The notes: a model not told the origin generated them from the letters alone. Positions 1 to 9,905 are shown, counted from the first letter of the stretch. The stretch is 64,000 nt of DNA from VXNE01 sp965217825 (GCA_965217825.1 OZ244571.1:2604001-2668000), one strand, 5' to 3'. Numbers and translations: made by a program.

Positions 1-1
1 G

Positions 2-2611
2 GACGGTCGCCTCGCCTTTTACCTCAAGGCGAAGGTTAAAGGTAAATACCTTATAACCGCACAACTCGACACGACCGAGGATGAACTGGATAATCTTGGC
101 GATAACTTGAAGCGCAAGGATCCGCGCAGGGTGTTCCGCCAGCTCGATCCGGACAGATACTATCCGGTATACGGCGATGACTCCACCACCTTCAGTGATG
201 TATATAGCCAGGGTCCGTTCTTCCTGCGTGTGGATTGGAACAGGAACCAGGTGTTGCTCGGCAATTACAACACTGGGCTTACCGATACGGAGTACATGCA
301 ATACAGTCGTTCGTTATACGGGGCGAAGCTAACCTACAAGAGTCAAGACGCAACGCGCTTCGGCGATGCGAAGCGGTCACTGACAGCGTTCGCCTCGGAA
401 GCGCAGTCCGCCGCCGCGCATGTCAACTTCCGCGCGACTGGCGGGTCGTTGTACTACCTCAAGCACACGGACATCGTCCTGGGCTCGGAAAAGGTCTGGG
501 TGGAGGTGCGGCACCGCGATACCGGACAGGTCATGGAACGCCAGGAATTCGTCGAAGGTCGGGACTACGAGATAGACGCGCTGCGGGGCCGCATGATCCT
601 GAGCAAGCCGCTCTCTCAGGTGGTGACGATGCGTCCGGCGTCGATCATCCGCACGCGGCCCCTTGAGGGGGACGATGTGTTGCTGCTCGTCGACTACGAG
701 TACGTTCCCGACGCGTTCGAGGCCGAGGAAGTGATCTACGGCGCGCGTGGCAAGGCCTGGATCGGCGATCATGTGGCGGTGGGTGGGAGCAAGATCGTGG
801 ACGAACAGCCGGGCCATGACTTCGACCTCCGGGGCATCGACGTGACCGTCCGCGCGGGCAAGGGAACGTATCTCAGCATCGAGGCGGCACAGTCCGACTC
901 GCTGCAGGCACCGGCCGGTTTCGACTCTGTCGACGGCGGCGTCAGCTTCGAGTCGCGCTCGGACGGCTCCTCCGACGGGACGACGAGCGGGGACGCGTTT
1001 GCGGTGGAAGGAAGGGTCAACCTCGCCGAGCATAGCGAGACGATGACCGGCGACGTCCGCGCGTGGTGGAAAGAGCGCGATGCCGGGTTCTCGGCCGGCC
1101 GCCTCGACCACCGCTTCGAGACGATCGAGAAAGGCACCGACGTGTCCGTCGAGGCCTCAGAAAACATCGACGTGCAGGCCAGCTATGCGGAGCGGGAAGA
1201 AGGGCAGGTTGCGTCGAGCAAGGTAGGGCGGGTACAGGCGGATGTCCGTACTGGCCGACTGACTGTTGGTGGCGAACTGCGCCGCGAGGACATCAGCCGC
1301 GGGGCACCTTACGGCGGCGAAATCCTGGAGGGCAACGCGCTGCTGGCGGGCGTACGCGTAGGTTACGACCTCGATGCCGCAAGGACCGTATATGGATCCG
1401 TACAGACCGGGCTCGACGAGAGTGATACGTACGTGGGAAACGACATGATCGCGGTCGGCATCGACACGCAGATTACGGAAACCACTTCGGTCATCCTGGA
1501 AGCGAGTGACGGCGACCGGGGCAGCGCGCTTTCCGGCGGCTTCGAGTACGACCCCGGGGGTCGGTTCGGGGTCAAACTCAAGAGCGGTATCGGTTCGGGC
1601 GCCCTGACGCAGTTCTCCGGCAACTACGAACTTGCCGAGGGGCATGAACTGTACGGGAGCTACGCGATGGATCCCGACCGAACGTTCGGCGAACGCAACC
1701 TGTTGACCCTCGGGCAACGCCGGGACTTGGGCAATCGTTTCGGCATATTTACCGAGTCCCAGGTCAGCGACGATGATCGCTATGCCGGCGTCAGTCATAC
1801 CTTCGGCCTGGATTACAAGACGACGCACGACTGGATCATTTCCGGCCTGGTCTCCATATCGGACAACGAGACAACGCCGACGTCGCTCAAACGTCAGGCG
1901 TTCTCGTTCGGTGCCTCGACCCAACGTCCGTCGCACCGGTTCAGCGGCAGGCTCGAGTACCGCGCGGACGAAGGGCCCGCCATCCAGGTCGACCAGTACA
2001 TCGCCAGCAGCAGCTATACCCACGTGGTGAACGAAAACCAGCGCTGGCTGGGCCGTCTCAACATCTCGGACACCAACGACCGGCTCTTCGACCTGCACGA
2101 CGCCCGATTCGTCGAGTTCGACATCGGACACGCCTATCGGCCGGCGGAGAACGACCGGTGGAACACGCTGTTCAAGTACGGGTATTTTCAGGACCTGGTC
2201 AGTGTCGGCCAGGACGCGATCCGGCCCGATCAACGCGCGCACGTACTTTCGGTCGAGGCGCTGTACCGGCTGAATCCGGACTGGGAACTCGGCGGCAAGC
2301 TCGCCGTCAAGGAAGGGCGCATGCGCGCGTTCCGGAACGAGGGCGACTGGTACGACTCCAGCCTCGTGTTGGCGGTGGCGCGGGCGCGGCGCCACGTGGC
2401 GGGTGAGTGGGACGCCCTCGCCGAGTATCGGATGCTGCGCGACCGGCGCGGCGGCAACCGGCGCCACGGAGCGCTTCTCGGCGTATACCGCGACGTGGGC
2501 GAGAACTTCGAGGTGGGCGTCGGATACAACTTCACGGACTTCAGCGACGACATTCGCGATGCCCGCTACGACAGTCAGGGCTGGTTCATCGACTTGATCG
2601 GCAAGTTCTAG
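2..2611 (+). CDS. C-terminal part of a large outer-membrane beta-barrel protein (5' end outside window)
   Basis: The reading frame is open from base 2, so the first visible methionine or TTG is not the start and the true start lies outside the window. The visible 869 residues begin with a motif reading YYPVYGDDS, seen in the C-terminal barrels of very large DUF11/repeat-type surface proteins of Gammaproteobacteria. The rest is rich in alternating polar/hydrophobic, aromatic-ending strands such as YKYGYFQDL and ends FIDLIGKF, an aromatic C-terminus typical of an outer-membrane barrel. It is therefore probably a surface-anchored or exported protein with an outer-membrane domain. The preceding repeats are not visible. 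Family naming is from memory of similar proteins; the barrel interpretation is inference. Confidence 0.7.
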   Translation, partial: DGRLAFYLKAKVKGKYLITAQLDTTEDELDNLGDNLKRKDPRRVFRQLDPDRYYPVYGDDSTTFSDVYSQGPFFLRVDWNRNQVLLGNYNTGLTDTEYMQYSRSLYGAKLTYKSQDATRFGDAKRSLTAFASEAQSAAAHVNFRATGGSLYYLKHTDIVLGSEKVWVEVRHRDTGQVMERQEFVEGRDYEIDALRGRMILSKPLSQVVTMRPASIIRTRPLEGDDVLLLVDYEYVPDAFEAEEVIYGARGKAWIGDHVAVGGSKIVDEQPGHDFDLRGIDVTVRAGKGTYLSIEAAQSDSLQAPAGFDSVDGGVSFESRSDGSSDGTTSGDAFAVEGRVNLAEHSETMTGDVRAWWKERDAGFSAGRLDHRFETIEKGTDVSVEASENIDVQASYAEREEGQVASSKVGRVQADVRTGRLTVGGELRREDISRGAPYGGEILEGNALLAGVRVGYDLDAARTVYGSVQTGLDESDTYVGNDMIAVGIDTQITETTSVILEASDGDRGSALSGGFEYDPGGRFGVKLKSGIGSGALTQFSGNYELAEGHELYGSYAMDPDRTFGERNLLTLGQRRDLGNRFGIFTESQVSDDDRYAGVSHTFGLDYKTTHDWIISGLVSISDNETTPTSLKRQAFSFGASTQRPSHRFSGRLEYRADEGPAIQVDQYIASSSYTHVVNENQRWLGRLNISDTNDRLFDLHDARFVEFDIGHAYRPAENDRWNTLFKYGYFQDLVSVGQDAIRPDQRAHVLSVEALYRLNPDWELGGKLAVKEGRMRAFRNEGDWYDSSLVLAVARARRHVAGEWDALAEYRMLRDRRGGNRRHGALLGVYRDVGENFEVGVGYNFTDFSDDIRDARYDSQGWFIDLIGKF

Positions 2612-2663
2612 CCGACAAGCGACCTGGTGAGATAAGCGGGCTGGCTGTCGTCCCCGGGACGGG

Positions 2664-3413
2664 TCAATCGAATAGCAGTCCGCCGTTCAAATCCACGATT
2701 TCGCCGGTGATGAACCCCGCCAGCGGATGCGTCAGGAATGCCACCACGTGGGCGAACTCCTCCGCTTCGCAGAACCGCCCGACGGGGATCTGCTCCAACA
2801 GCGCTTGCCGTTGAGCTTCGGTTAGCTGCTCGGTCACCATCGGCGTATTCACGTACGCGGGGGCGATGCCGTTCGCCGTCACCCCGTCACCGGCCACCTC
2901 CCGCGCCAGCGAGAAGGTCAATGCGGCCAGTGCGCCCTTGGACGTGCTGTAGGCCGTGCCGGCAGTCAGGCCGCCGGTCTTGCCGGCCAGCGAGCAGGTA
3001 TTGATGACCCGGCCCCACTGGCGTTCGCGCATGCCCGGCAAGACCGCCTGCGACAGGTACAACGCAGCGTCCAGATTCACCGCCATCACATTCCGCCACT
3101 CCTCGGGCGTGGTGGTCGCGGACTTGTTGTTCGAGAGGATGCCGGCGTTGTTGACCAGGATGTCAACCGCGCCAACCTCGTCCAGCAGCCGACGTGCTGT
3201 GGCGCTGATCTCGTCCGCATCGCGCAAATCGATCTTCGCCGTGATCGCGTTCTCACCCAGTTCGGCGGCAAGCTGGTCGAGCCTGACCTGGTCGATGTCC
3301 ACCATGATCACCTTTGCACCACGGTCGATCAGGGCGCGACTTGTCGCCAGTCCTAGCACGCCGGCTGCCCCGGTTACGATGGCGGTGTGGTCTTTGTGTA
3401 TCTGTTCCTTCAT
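2664..3413 (-). CDS. SDR family oxidoreductase (FabG-like)
   Basis: This is a short-chain dehydrogenase/reductase of 249 residues, the normal length for the classical family. It has the Rossmann cofactor motif TGAAGVLG near residue 14, NNAG at residues 88-91, and the catalytic set Ser141, Tyr155 and Lys159 (YSTSK). The C-terminus IVDLNGG is also typical. The aspartate after the second strand (VDID) suggests NAD preference. It lies 24 bases downstream of the transaldolase gene on the same strand, so the two are probably co-transcribed and may act in one sugar or polyol pathway. The substrate cannot be told from the sequence. Confidence 0.9.
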   Translation of the reverse strand: MKEQIHKDHTAIVTGAAGVLGLATSRALIDRGAKVIMVDIDQVRLDQLAAELGENAITAKIDLRDADEISATARRLLDEVGAVDILVNNAGILSNNKSATTTPEEWRNVMAVNLDAALYLSQAVLPGMRERQWGRVINTCSLAGKTGGLTAGTAYSTSKGALAALTFSLAREVAGDGVTANGIAPAYVNTPMVTEQLTEAQRQALLEQIPVGRFCEAEEFAHVVAFLTHPLAGFITGEIVDLNGGLLFD

Positions 3414-3437
3414 GCGGACCGCGGACAGAAGGCCGCG

Positions 3438-4502
3438 TTACACCAGCATCCGGCCGCGCACGATCGCAAGCAGCTCGTAGTAACCGTCGATGAACTGATT
3501 GAGCGTGTGAATCGATGGGCCAAACCCGGCAAACTCGTCGGGCGTCATCCCGTCCGGCTCGTAGGCGCGGCGGAAATCCTCGAACCGGGTCTGTAGCGCA
3601 TCGAGGTACCGAGCCTCGACTGGATCGTGCAGCGACGGCCGCACATCGACTTCGGCGGCGTCGTACTCGTTCCAGTTCGGGTAGGGAATCGTTAGCAGCA
3701 CGTTCGGTCCGATGTTCGCCGACCACTGCATGATGTTCCGAAAAGCCGCCCCCAGCACCGTAGCTCTGAAGCCAGCTTCTTCGAAGATCGCAGCCGCCCG
3801 TTTGAACACGGCGATTCCCGCCCAGTCGAGCGCCTCGGGGTCGATCTCGATGCCGTCGGCATCGCGTATGCGCTTCAAGTGATCATCCATCCGGCCCTGC
3901 ATGATGGTGACATACGGATGGATCGACTCGGGGTCCCGCGCTCCCCGCAGGCCGCGCTCGATCGCTTCTGCGGCGGCTACGGCTTGGGGCACGGTAAACG
4001 ATACCGTCACGTTCACCGCCACGCCCTGCCGGGTGAGTTCCTCCACCGCCTGCAGCCCGGCCGCGGTGGCTGGAATCTTGATCGCGACGTTGTCCGCCAC
4101 CGATGCGAGGGAGAGACCATGTTCGATCATGCGCGCGGCGTTCGGGTGAAAAGTGGGGTTCACTTGCAAGCACAGATATCCCGCTGCCCCTGACGTCCGC
4201 TCGTGTACTGGCCTGAGTATCTCCGTCGCGATCTGCCCCATCTGGGCGATCAGCTTCCAGGCGACTTCGACCTCAGTGTCGGTTGGGCTGGCAGCGATGA
4301 GCGCATCCACTTCCGGCAGCCACCGGTCTGGATCGCTCTTGACCACGTTTCCGACGATCACCGGATTCGACGTTGCGCCAACCGCGCCGTGCGCTACCGC
4401 ATCGGCCAGCTCCCCGGGATCGCAGGAATCGTTCCACCACCGCGCGCCCAGCGCACCCGCTCGAGTCATGTTGCCGACTGCGGTGACCTTCATCTGGCTC
4501 AT
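3438..4502 (-). CDS. Transaldolase family protein
   Basis: A 354-residue protein with the transaldolase signature ATSNPVIV near residue 43 and the Schiff-base lysine in NVAIKIPAT (Lys142). The alpha/beta-barrel length fits the family. Transaldolases transfer dihydroxyacetone units between sugar phosphates, and related aldolases use the same lysine. An AGGAGAAAGG ribosome site lies just before the ATG at 4502. It is the first gene of a two-gene unit with the SDR enzyme downstream. The neighbouring GH109 and sulfatase genes suggest a role in carbohydrate use, but this is inference; it need not be the housekeeping tal. Confidence 0.88.
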   Translation of the reverse strand: MSQMKVTAVGNMTRAGALGARWWNDSCDPGELADAVAHGAVGATSNPVIVGNVVKSDPDRWLPEVDALIAASPTDTEVEVAWKLIAQMGQIATEILRPVHERTSGAAGYLCLQVNPTFHPNAARMIEHGLSLASVADNVAIKIPATAAGLQAVEELTRQGVAVNVTVSFTVPQAVAAAEAIERGLRGARDPESIHPYVTIMQGRMDDHLKRIRDADGIEIDPEALDWAGIAVFKRAAAIFEEAGFRATVLGAAFRNIMQWSANIGPNVLLTIPYPNWNEYDAAEVDVRPSLHDPVEARYLDALQTRFEDFRRAYEPDGMTPDEFAGFGPSIHTLNQFIDGYYELLAIVRGRMLV

Positions 4503-4711
4503 ATCCTTTCTCCTGCCTATCCGATTCTACATCCAACCACGAATCCTGTCGGCTTGTCGCATGGGCGCACAGTATGATTGCCCCGATTGCTGTACGACCG
4601 TAGGACAGGCGGGCTGGGCCGGAGGCGGACCCGGCGCACAGCGTAACGAAGCGCGGGTCCGGCCCTGGGGCGCTCCGAGCGAATTGAGACGGTGGAAGCC
4701 GGGAGTGACAG

Positions 4712-6115
4712 ATGGGTGATCCGGATCGCCGCAGATTCCTGAAGACGACATTCGCAATCGGTGCGGCTGCGGGACTGAATGCTCTTGCGACACCGGTGCC
4801 TGGCAGCGGAGGCCGCCCGAGACCCGCTGGCAGCCGTTCCGTCATGGACCTCGTGGCGCCAACGCTCGACACCGTTCGCGTCGGCCTGATCGGCGTAGGC
4901 GAACGCGGGGTCGGGTTCGTCCACCATTTCTGCAATATCGAGGGCGCGACGATCACGGCAATCTGCGATACGGACAAGCCGGTGCTCGATCGTGCCGCCG
5001 CGATCGTTTCCGAGTACGGCGATCCGGCGCCGGCGCTCTTCACCGGTGACGACTACGCTTACCGCGGGCTGCTCGAACGGCGCGATATTGATATCACGGT
5101 GATCTCAACGCCCTGGCGGTGGCACGCGACCATGGCGGCCGAAGCGATGGAGAGCGGTAAACACGCCTTCGTGGAGGTGCCCGCGGTCACGACCGTTGAA
5201 GAAGCCTGGCGGCTCGTCGATACCTCGGAGCGCGCGCAGATGCACTGCATGATGCTGGAGAACGTCTGCTATGGGCGGGATGAACTGATGGTGCTCAACA
5301 TGGTGCGCCAAGGTGTCTTCGGGGAACTCTTGCACGGCGAGGCGGCGTATATCCACGAACTGCGCTGGCAGATGAAGCAGAACGACCGCAAGACCGGATC
5401 CTGGCGCACGCCCTGGCAGACGCGACGCGACGGCAATCTCTACCCGACACATGGACTTGGCCCCATAGCCCAGTACATGGGTATCAACCGGGGAGACCGG
5501 TTCGATTACATGAGTTCGATGAGTTCCCCGGCCATCGGCCGGGCCGCCTATGCGCGACGGGAGTTTCCTGCCGAACATCCCCGCAATCGGCTTGCCTATA
5601 TTGCCGGCGACATCAATACCAGCCTGATCAAGACCCGGAAAGGGCGCACGATCATGGTGCAGTACGACACGACCACGCCGCGCCCCTATTCGCGCCACAA
5701 CCTGATTCAAGGCACGAACGGCGTCTTCGCGGGGTTTCCGAATCGCATCGCGCTCGAGCATGGAGGCGGCGATACATTCCACGAGTGGGACCACGACATG
5801 ACCAAATGGCGGGCCAGGTACGATCATCCCCTCTGGGTGCAGATGGGCGCGCGAGCGGAACAACAGGGAGGTCACGGCGGCATGGATCACCTGATGTGCT
5901 GGCGGCTCGTCGATTGCCTCAGAAACGGCGAACCGCTGGATCAGAACGTCTACGATGCCGCGGCGTGGTCCGTCATCGGCCCGCTCAGCGCCGAATCGGT
6001 GGCCGACCGGGGCAACAGCAAGGCGATACCCGATTTCACCTGCGGGGCATGGCAAGCGACCGAGCCGCTTCCGGTGGTGGGCGGAAGTCGCTGTGTCGAT
6101 GATGAAATCGACTGA
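4712..6115 (+). CDS. GH109-type NAD-dependent glycosidase, Gfo/Idh/MocA fold, Tat-exported
   Basis: The protein has 467 residues. The N-terminus carries a twin-arginine signal (RRRFLKTTFA) followed by a small hydrophobic stretch, so it is probably exported folded with its cofactor. A Rossmann motif GLIGVGERG and the later strings YGRDELMVLNMV, THGLGP and NRGDRFDYM match the GH109 alpha-N-acetylgalactosaminidase family, which uses bound NAD for an oxidation-elimination mechanism. A GGGAG ribosome site precedes the ATG. Family membership is well supported. The exact sugar is not certain because some family members act on other substrates. It is divergent from the transaldolase-SDR unit and near a sulfatase, which fits degradation of decorated glycans. 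Confidence 0.85.
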   Translation: MGDPDRRRFLKTTFAIGAAAGLNALATPVPGSGGRPRPAGSRSVMDLVAPTLDTVRVGLIGVGERGVGFVHHFCNIEGATITAICDTDKPVLDRAAAIVSEYGDPAPALFTGDDYAYRGLLERRDIDITVISTPWRWHATMAAEAMESGKHAFVEVPAVTTVEEAWRLVDTSERAQMHCMMLENVCYGRDELMVLNMVRQGVFGELLHGEAAYIHELRWQMKQNDRKTGSWRTPWQTRRDGNLYPTHGLGPIAQYMGINRGDRFDYMSSMSSPAIGRAAYARREFPAEHPRNRLAYIAGDINTSLIKTRKGRTIMVQYDTTTPRPYSRHNLIQGTNGVFAGFPNRIALEHGGGDTFHEWDHDMTKWRARYDHPLWVQMGARAEQQGGHGGMDHLMCWRLVDCLRNGEPLDQNVYDAAAWSVIGPLSAESVADRGNSKAIPDFTCGAWQATEPLPVVGGSRCVDDEID

Positions 6116-6157
6116 CGCATCACCGCCAGGAACGACGGATGCACGCGGGGTTCCCGG

Positions 6158-6580
6158 CTACCCCGGGAAGAAGAGCGTCTTCCGGTACAGTCGGCGTTCA
6201 CTTCGGCGCTGACGCCAGGCGGTTGCGATCAGGGACATGGTCAGGCCCGCCAGGGCAGCGCCGCCGATGCCGATGTAGCCGATGTACTCGTGGCCGTACT
6301 CACCGGCGCCCCAGAGAAGAAAGCCCAAAATTACCGGTTGCAGGAAGCCGAACCACTTGGAGAATCTGTGCGGCAACCTGCGAATCCCGGCAAGCCGTTG
6401 GAACAGCACGCTCGCAAAGGAGCCTGCGAAGAAGAAAACGACACCGGCTGTCACGACTTCCATGGGAAGGTCACCCGACCAAGCGAGGACTGCGAATGTC
6501 CCCATCGCGGCCCCGTATTCCGATAACGTCGCCGAGACGCCGGATTTCCTGTCGTCGACCTTCTTCTTCGGATGCTCCAT
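6158..6580 (-). CDS. Small inner-membrane protein, unknown function
   Basis: A 140-residue protein with a charged N-terminus (MEHPKKK) and three to four hydrophobic segments, including a stretch around VVTAGVVFFFAGSFASVLF and another near the C-terminus before a basic tail (RQRRSERRLYRK). I do not recognise the family. It lies convergent with the GH109 gene and divergent from the sulfatase gene. The ATG at 6580 was chosen over an upstream GTG because it gives a conventional positive N-terminus. Confidence 0.6.
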   Translation of the reverse strand: MEHPKKKVDDRKSGVSATLSEYGAAMGTFAVLAWSGDLPMEVVTAGVVFFFAGSFASVLFQRLAGIRRLPHRFSKWFGFLQPVILGFLLWGAGEYGHEYIGYIGIGGAALAGLTMSLIATAWRQRRSERRLYRKTLFFPG

Positions 6581-6763
6581 TGCCCTCACGACCGGGATAC
6601 TTCTGGAATCCTCACGCCCGGATAATACTGTGGCCCAGAGAGATTATTCGCCGCTTTCGACGGCCCACCCGCTTGCGGGACCGCCGGGCGACCACGTCGC
6701 GTGAACTATGCTTGGTCGCGTGCAATGCGTAGAGTCCTCCCTTTCATCTCGAGCAGTGGACCC

Positions 6764-8167
6764 ATGAACCTGCTTTTCGTGTTCTCGGATCAGCAGCGCT
6801 ACACGGCGCTGGGCGCCAACGGCAATCCCGTGGTGCGCACCCCCAACCTCGACCGGATGGCGGCCGAGGGAATGGTCTGCGACAACATGTTCTCCAACCA
6901 CCCGCTGTGCTCGCCGTTCCGGGCAATCCTGCTAACCGGTCGATACGGCTGGCGCAACGGCGTGATCGACAACGAGTACGAGCCATTTCGCGACATTCCG
7001 ACCATGCCCGGCACCCTCCAGTCGGTGGGCTACCACACCGGCCACATCGGCGTTTGGCACCTCGGCGTCGGTCCGTATCCTCCAGAAGATCGCTATGGAC
7101 TGGACTACCTGGCGGCGGTGGACGGGACCGGCGGAAACTACTTCGACCAACGCTACTTCGAGAACGAGCGCGGCCCGACGCGCCATCGCGGTTGGTCGCC
7201 CGTTGCGGAGACGGATCTCGCCATACGTTTCCTGGAAGCGCACAAGACCCAGCGGGAGGACGATCCATTCGCGCTGTTCGTTTCCTGGCGCCCACCTCAC
7301 TGGCCGTACCCGCAGTATCCGGACGAATACAGGCTCTACGATGCCGCGGATGTCGACCTGCCGGGCAACGTGCCGCGTCAGATGGCGGACTTCGCGAGGC
7401 GTGAAATAGCCGACTACTACGGCTGCTGCACCGGCCTCGACGCACAGGTGGGTAGATTGCTGGATGCGCTGAGCCGCCTGGACCTCGCCGCCGACACGAT
7501 CGTCTGTTACTCCTCCGACCACGGCGACCATCTGTCGAGTCACGGTTACGGCAAGCCAATGGATCTCTGGATGCATCCTTCCATGCGGGCTTCCAAGGCG
7601 ACACCCTACGACGAGTCCGCGCACATCCCGTTTGTGATCCGTTGGCCAGGAGCGACAAGGCCCGGATCCCGCAGCCCGGCGTTCATGGGCGCCATCGATC
7701 TCGTGCCGAGCCTCCTGGGTGCCTGTGGCGTCCCGCTGCCGGACGGTCTGCAGGGAAGAGACATCTCCCGGGTCTGGCGGGGCGAGCCCGCGCCGGATGA
7801 CACCGAACGCACCCCGGGCGCCGACTCCGTGTATCTGATGAACATGGGCAATGGCTGGCCCAATCGCCTGGCATGGGTTGGCCGGTGGCGCGGGGTTCGC
7901 ACGGAGCGGTATACGTACGCCCGGTGGTTCGACCGCGAACGCGGCCCCTGGCTATTCGATCGGCGTGAGGATCCGCTGGAGACACGCAACATCTTCGGCG
8001 CTCGGGAGGCGCGGCCCGCCGTTGAGGAGATGGAAGCGCGCCTGCACCGATGGATGGAGGCCACCGGCGATCCCTTCGAATCCGGCAGACGCGGGCCTCG
8101 GGGCTTCATCGACGTCGGCCAACGCTGGGCCGACCCGGAGAAATGGAAGGACTGGGACACCGCGTGA
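6764..8167 (+). CDS. Sulfatase (arylsulfatase/choline-sulfatase-like)
   Basis: The start was placed at the ATG at 6764 because homologues begin MNLLFVFSDQQR and the upstream 21 codons look non-coding. The 467-residue protein has the metal ligands in the N-terminal FSDQQR segment. It also has the type I formylglycine motif CSPFRAILLTGR, with Cys49 as the residue to be oxidised, and the metal-binding SSDHGDHL segment. No signal peptide is visible, so a cytoplasmic location is likely. It hydrolyses sulfate esters; the substrate is unknown. A sulfatase-maturing enzyme is not in the window. Confidence 0.9.
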   Translation: MNLLFVFSDQQRYTALGANGNPVVRTPNLDRMAAEGMVCDNMFSNHPLCSPFRAILLTGRYGWRNGVIDNEYEPFRDIPTMPGTLQSVGYHTGHIGVWHLGVGPYPPEDRYGLDYLAAVDGTGGNYFDQRYFENERGPTRHRGWSPVAETDLAIRFLEAHKTQREDDPFALFVSWRPPHWPYPQYPDEYRLYDAADVDLPGNVPRQMADFARREIADYYGCCTGLDAQVGRLLDALSRLDLAADTIVCYSSDHGDHLSSHGYGKPMDLWMHPSMRASKATPYDESAHIPFVIRWPGATRPGSRSPAFMGAIDLVPSLLGACGVPLPDGLQGRDISRVWRGEPAPDDTERTPGADSVYLMNMGNGWPNRLAWVGRWRGVRTERYTYARWFDRERGPWLFDRREDPLETRNIFGAREARPAVEEMEARLHRWMEATGDPFESGRRGPRGFIDVGQRWADPEKWKDWDTA

Positions 8168-8200
8168 CGCGGCGGTCACACTCGGACGCCACTCGGCTGG

Positions 8201-8713
8201 CTACTCGATAACGCCTTCCGCCTTGAGGCGTGCCGTGATCTTCTCCTGCAGACCCGGCATCACCTTTTGTGCCCAGCGCTGACTGGCCTGCATGCTCTCC
8301 TGCATCAGGCTCGGCATTGCCTCGATGGTTTTCTTGCCGAGGGGCGTGTCGTAGAAGTCGATCATGCCGCGCACATCAGCATGGGTGAAATGCCTCGCAT
8401 AGATGGGAATCATCTCGTCCATCAGCTTGTCGTCGGCGAGCAACTCCTTGACCGTCTCAGCCGCGATGACGCGGCACCGCGCGACGGCTTCCGGTGTGTC
8501 GACACCCGTCATCTGAACAATCTGCAGCGCCATCATGTCGCCCATCTGGCGCCCCATGTCGGCGGCCTTCGTCACCTCCATCAGGCGCTCGATGTCGGCG
8601 CGCAGTTCGGGATCGATACCGTTGTCTTGCGCCGCGAGGGCGCCCGCTGTCACCGCGACGCACAGCCCGCCAATGCCGAGCGACCTTACAAGGCTTCCTG
8701 GAAATCCAATCAA
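8201..8713 (-). CDS. DUF2059 domain protein, secreted
   Basis: A 170-residue protein with an N-terminal signal peptide (LGIGGLCVAVTAGALAAQ). A helical DUF2059 domain follows, recognisable from FYDTPLGKKTIEAMP and the preceding YARHFT segment. The function of DUF2059 is unknown; members are exported to the periplasm. Translation probably starts at TTG 8713, preceded by GGGAGAG at suitable spacing. Confidence 0.82.
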   Translation of the reverse strand: MIGFPGSLVRSLGIGGLCVAVTAGALAAQDNGIDPELRADIERLMEVTKAADMGRQMGDMMALQIVQMTGVDTPEAVARCRVIAAETVKELLADDKLMDEMIPIYARHFTHADVRGMIDFYDTPLGKKTIEAMPSLMQESMQASQRWAQKVMPGLQEKITARLKAEGVIE

Positions 8714-8842
8714 CGTGCTCTCCCGATGGTCATCGTCAAGACACGCGGGATTATGCCCGGTTGCGCATTGCCCGCAAGGCTTGCCGAAATGTGGTAGTCA
8801 TGGAGTTGCATTCACGTTTCGGCGCCGCTTTCTGGAGATCGA

Positions 8843-9061
8843 ATGGACAACTGGATTCTGTTTTTATTCGCAGTTCTGTTGCTGGTCCTGGTTCCTTTCG
8901 CCCCCAGGCTGTTGCGACTCAGGATTCGATTTTTCAGGTGGATTCACTGGGAATGGGCGGCCAAATTGATTGAAGACCATTTCCAGGGCTGGTGTTGGTT
9001 CCTTCGTATAGCGTTGCTTGTGATTGCGGTCGTGTTGCTCTATTTCGGATGGACCCAATGA
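8843..9061 (+). CDS. Small two-helix membrane protein
   Basis: A 72-residue protein with two strongly hydrophobic segments, near residues 4-23 and 51-70, separated by a tryptophan-rich amphipathic linker. A GGAG site lies five bases before the ATG. The family is not recognised. Its spacing and hydrophobic profile make it more likely real than chance. Confidence 0.55.
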   Translation: MDNWILFLFAVLLLVLVPFAPRLLRLRIRFFRWIHWEWAAKLIEDHFQGWCWFLRIALLVIAVVLLYFGWTQ

Positions 9062-9076
9062 TGCTCACTCCGTCTC

Positions 9077-9640
9077 TCACATGCCGTTGTTGACAATGTG
9101 GGCTTGGCCGCACACTGCTTGCTGTGCTTGCTCGAATCGCGCTAGTTCGCGATCCAACCACGGGAACTGTCGAGGGATGTTGGCGGAGAGCTTCAATGCC
9201 GATCCGAGGTCGTCGGCCAGCATTGCCTTCATCCATCCCGCGATCGCCAATCGACCGCGCTGGTAATCGCTCAAGCCCGGCGTGTCGATGACTTCCTTGA
9301 TCATCGAGGACGTGAAGTACTCGTTTGGCAGATTCGTGGCGTCCTCCCCGAACAGCGTGGTGTCCGTGGTGATCCGGTTGAAGTTCCACGGCAGTCGCCG
9401 GGCGAAATCGTCCGTCCATGGAAGAGAGAGCGGCTTGAGCGACGCCCAGCGGAGATAGTCGGGCCAGTTCAACGTGAGATTGGCGGCCGCGAGTCGAACA
9501 CGGTTGACCTACGACCGGTCGAGACCCTTGCCAATCGCCTCCTCGGCAAGCCGCAGACCGGTATCGACTCGTCCCAGCAGTCCCAGGATGCGGATTCGTT
9601 GCAGGAGTATGTTGAAGTGACCGGGCGTGTCCTGGGGGAG
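9077..9640 (-). pseudogene. Unknown protein fragment with in-frame stop, 5' end lost
   Basis: Two consecutive open segments in the same frame are separated only by a TAG at 9509-9511. The upstream part reads HFNILLQRIRILGLLGRV and the downstream part LTLNWPDYLRWASLKPL, and both look coding. The upstream end is replaced near 9650 by an IS630 transposase tail, so the gene has lost its N-terminus. The repeated helical pattern (LRLAEEAIGKGL) resembles a tetratricopeptide unit. I do not recognise a named family. Confidence 0.55.
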
Positions 9641-9649
9641 GGCCGTTTC

Positions 9650-9787
9650 CGGGGAATGGCCGCACGACCTCCAGGAATCGAGCGACAAATTGACACAGTT
9701 CATACATGGAACGGCACCGGTGGTTCCGGGTCACTGTGTCATGCATTGCCTTCCATAGCCGCTCGATGACGTTCACCCACGGGTTTA
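9650..9787 (-). pseudogene. IS630 family transposase, C-terminal remnant
   Basis: The minus strand encodes NPWVNVIERLWKAMHDTVT followed by MYELCQFVARFL. This matches the DDE C-terminal block of IS630 transposases (N-x-IER-x-W). Nothing else of the transposase is present. It joins a MITE end upstream and a truncated host gene downstream. Confidence 0.7.
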
Positions 9788-9897
9788 GGCTCCGTTGCTC
9801 CTCCTTGTGTGGGGCCTGCCACACGGCGTCGTCGCGCCTTGCCAGGAACCAAGAATCCCTCGCAGCTACACTCGCATTTTCAGACTTGACGGAGCAC
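9787..9897. repeat. Partial MITE (one half) with IS630-type end
   Basis: This segment is about 95% the same as one half of the elements at 20630-20834 and 36381-36587, and it ends TTGACGGAGCAC followed by TA. The other half is replaced by IS630 transposase sequence. It is therefore a truncated or recombined copy. Confidence 0.75.
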
Positions 9898-9905
9898 TAG
9901 TGTGG

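Noticed and set aside
1157..2467. 436-residue minus-strand frame opposite the outer-membrane protein
   Set aside because: The plus-strand frame has barrel strands and continues from outside the window. The opposite frame has no recognisable motif.
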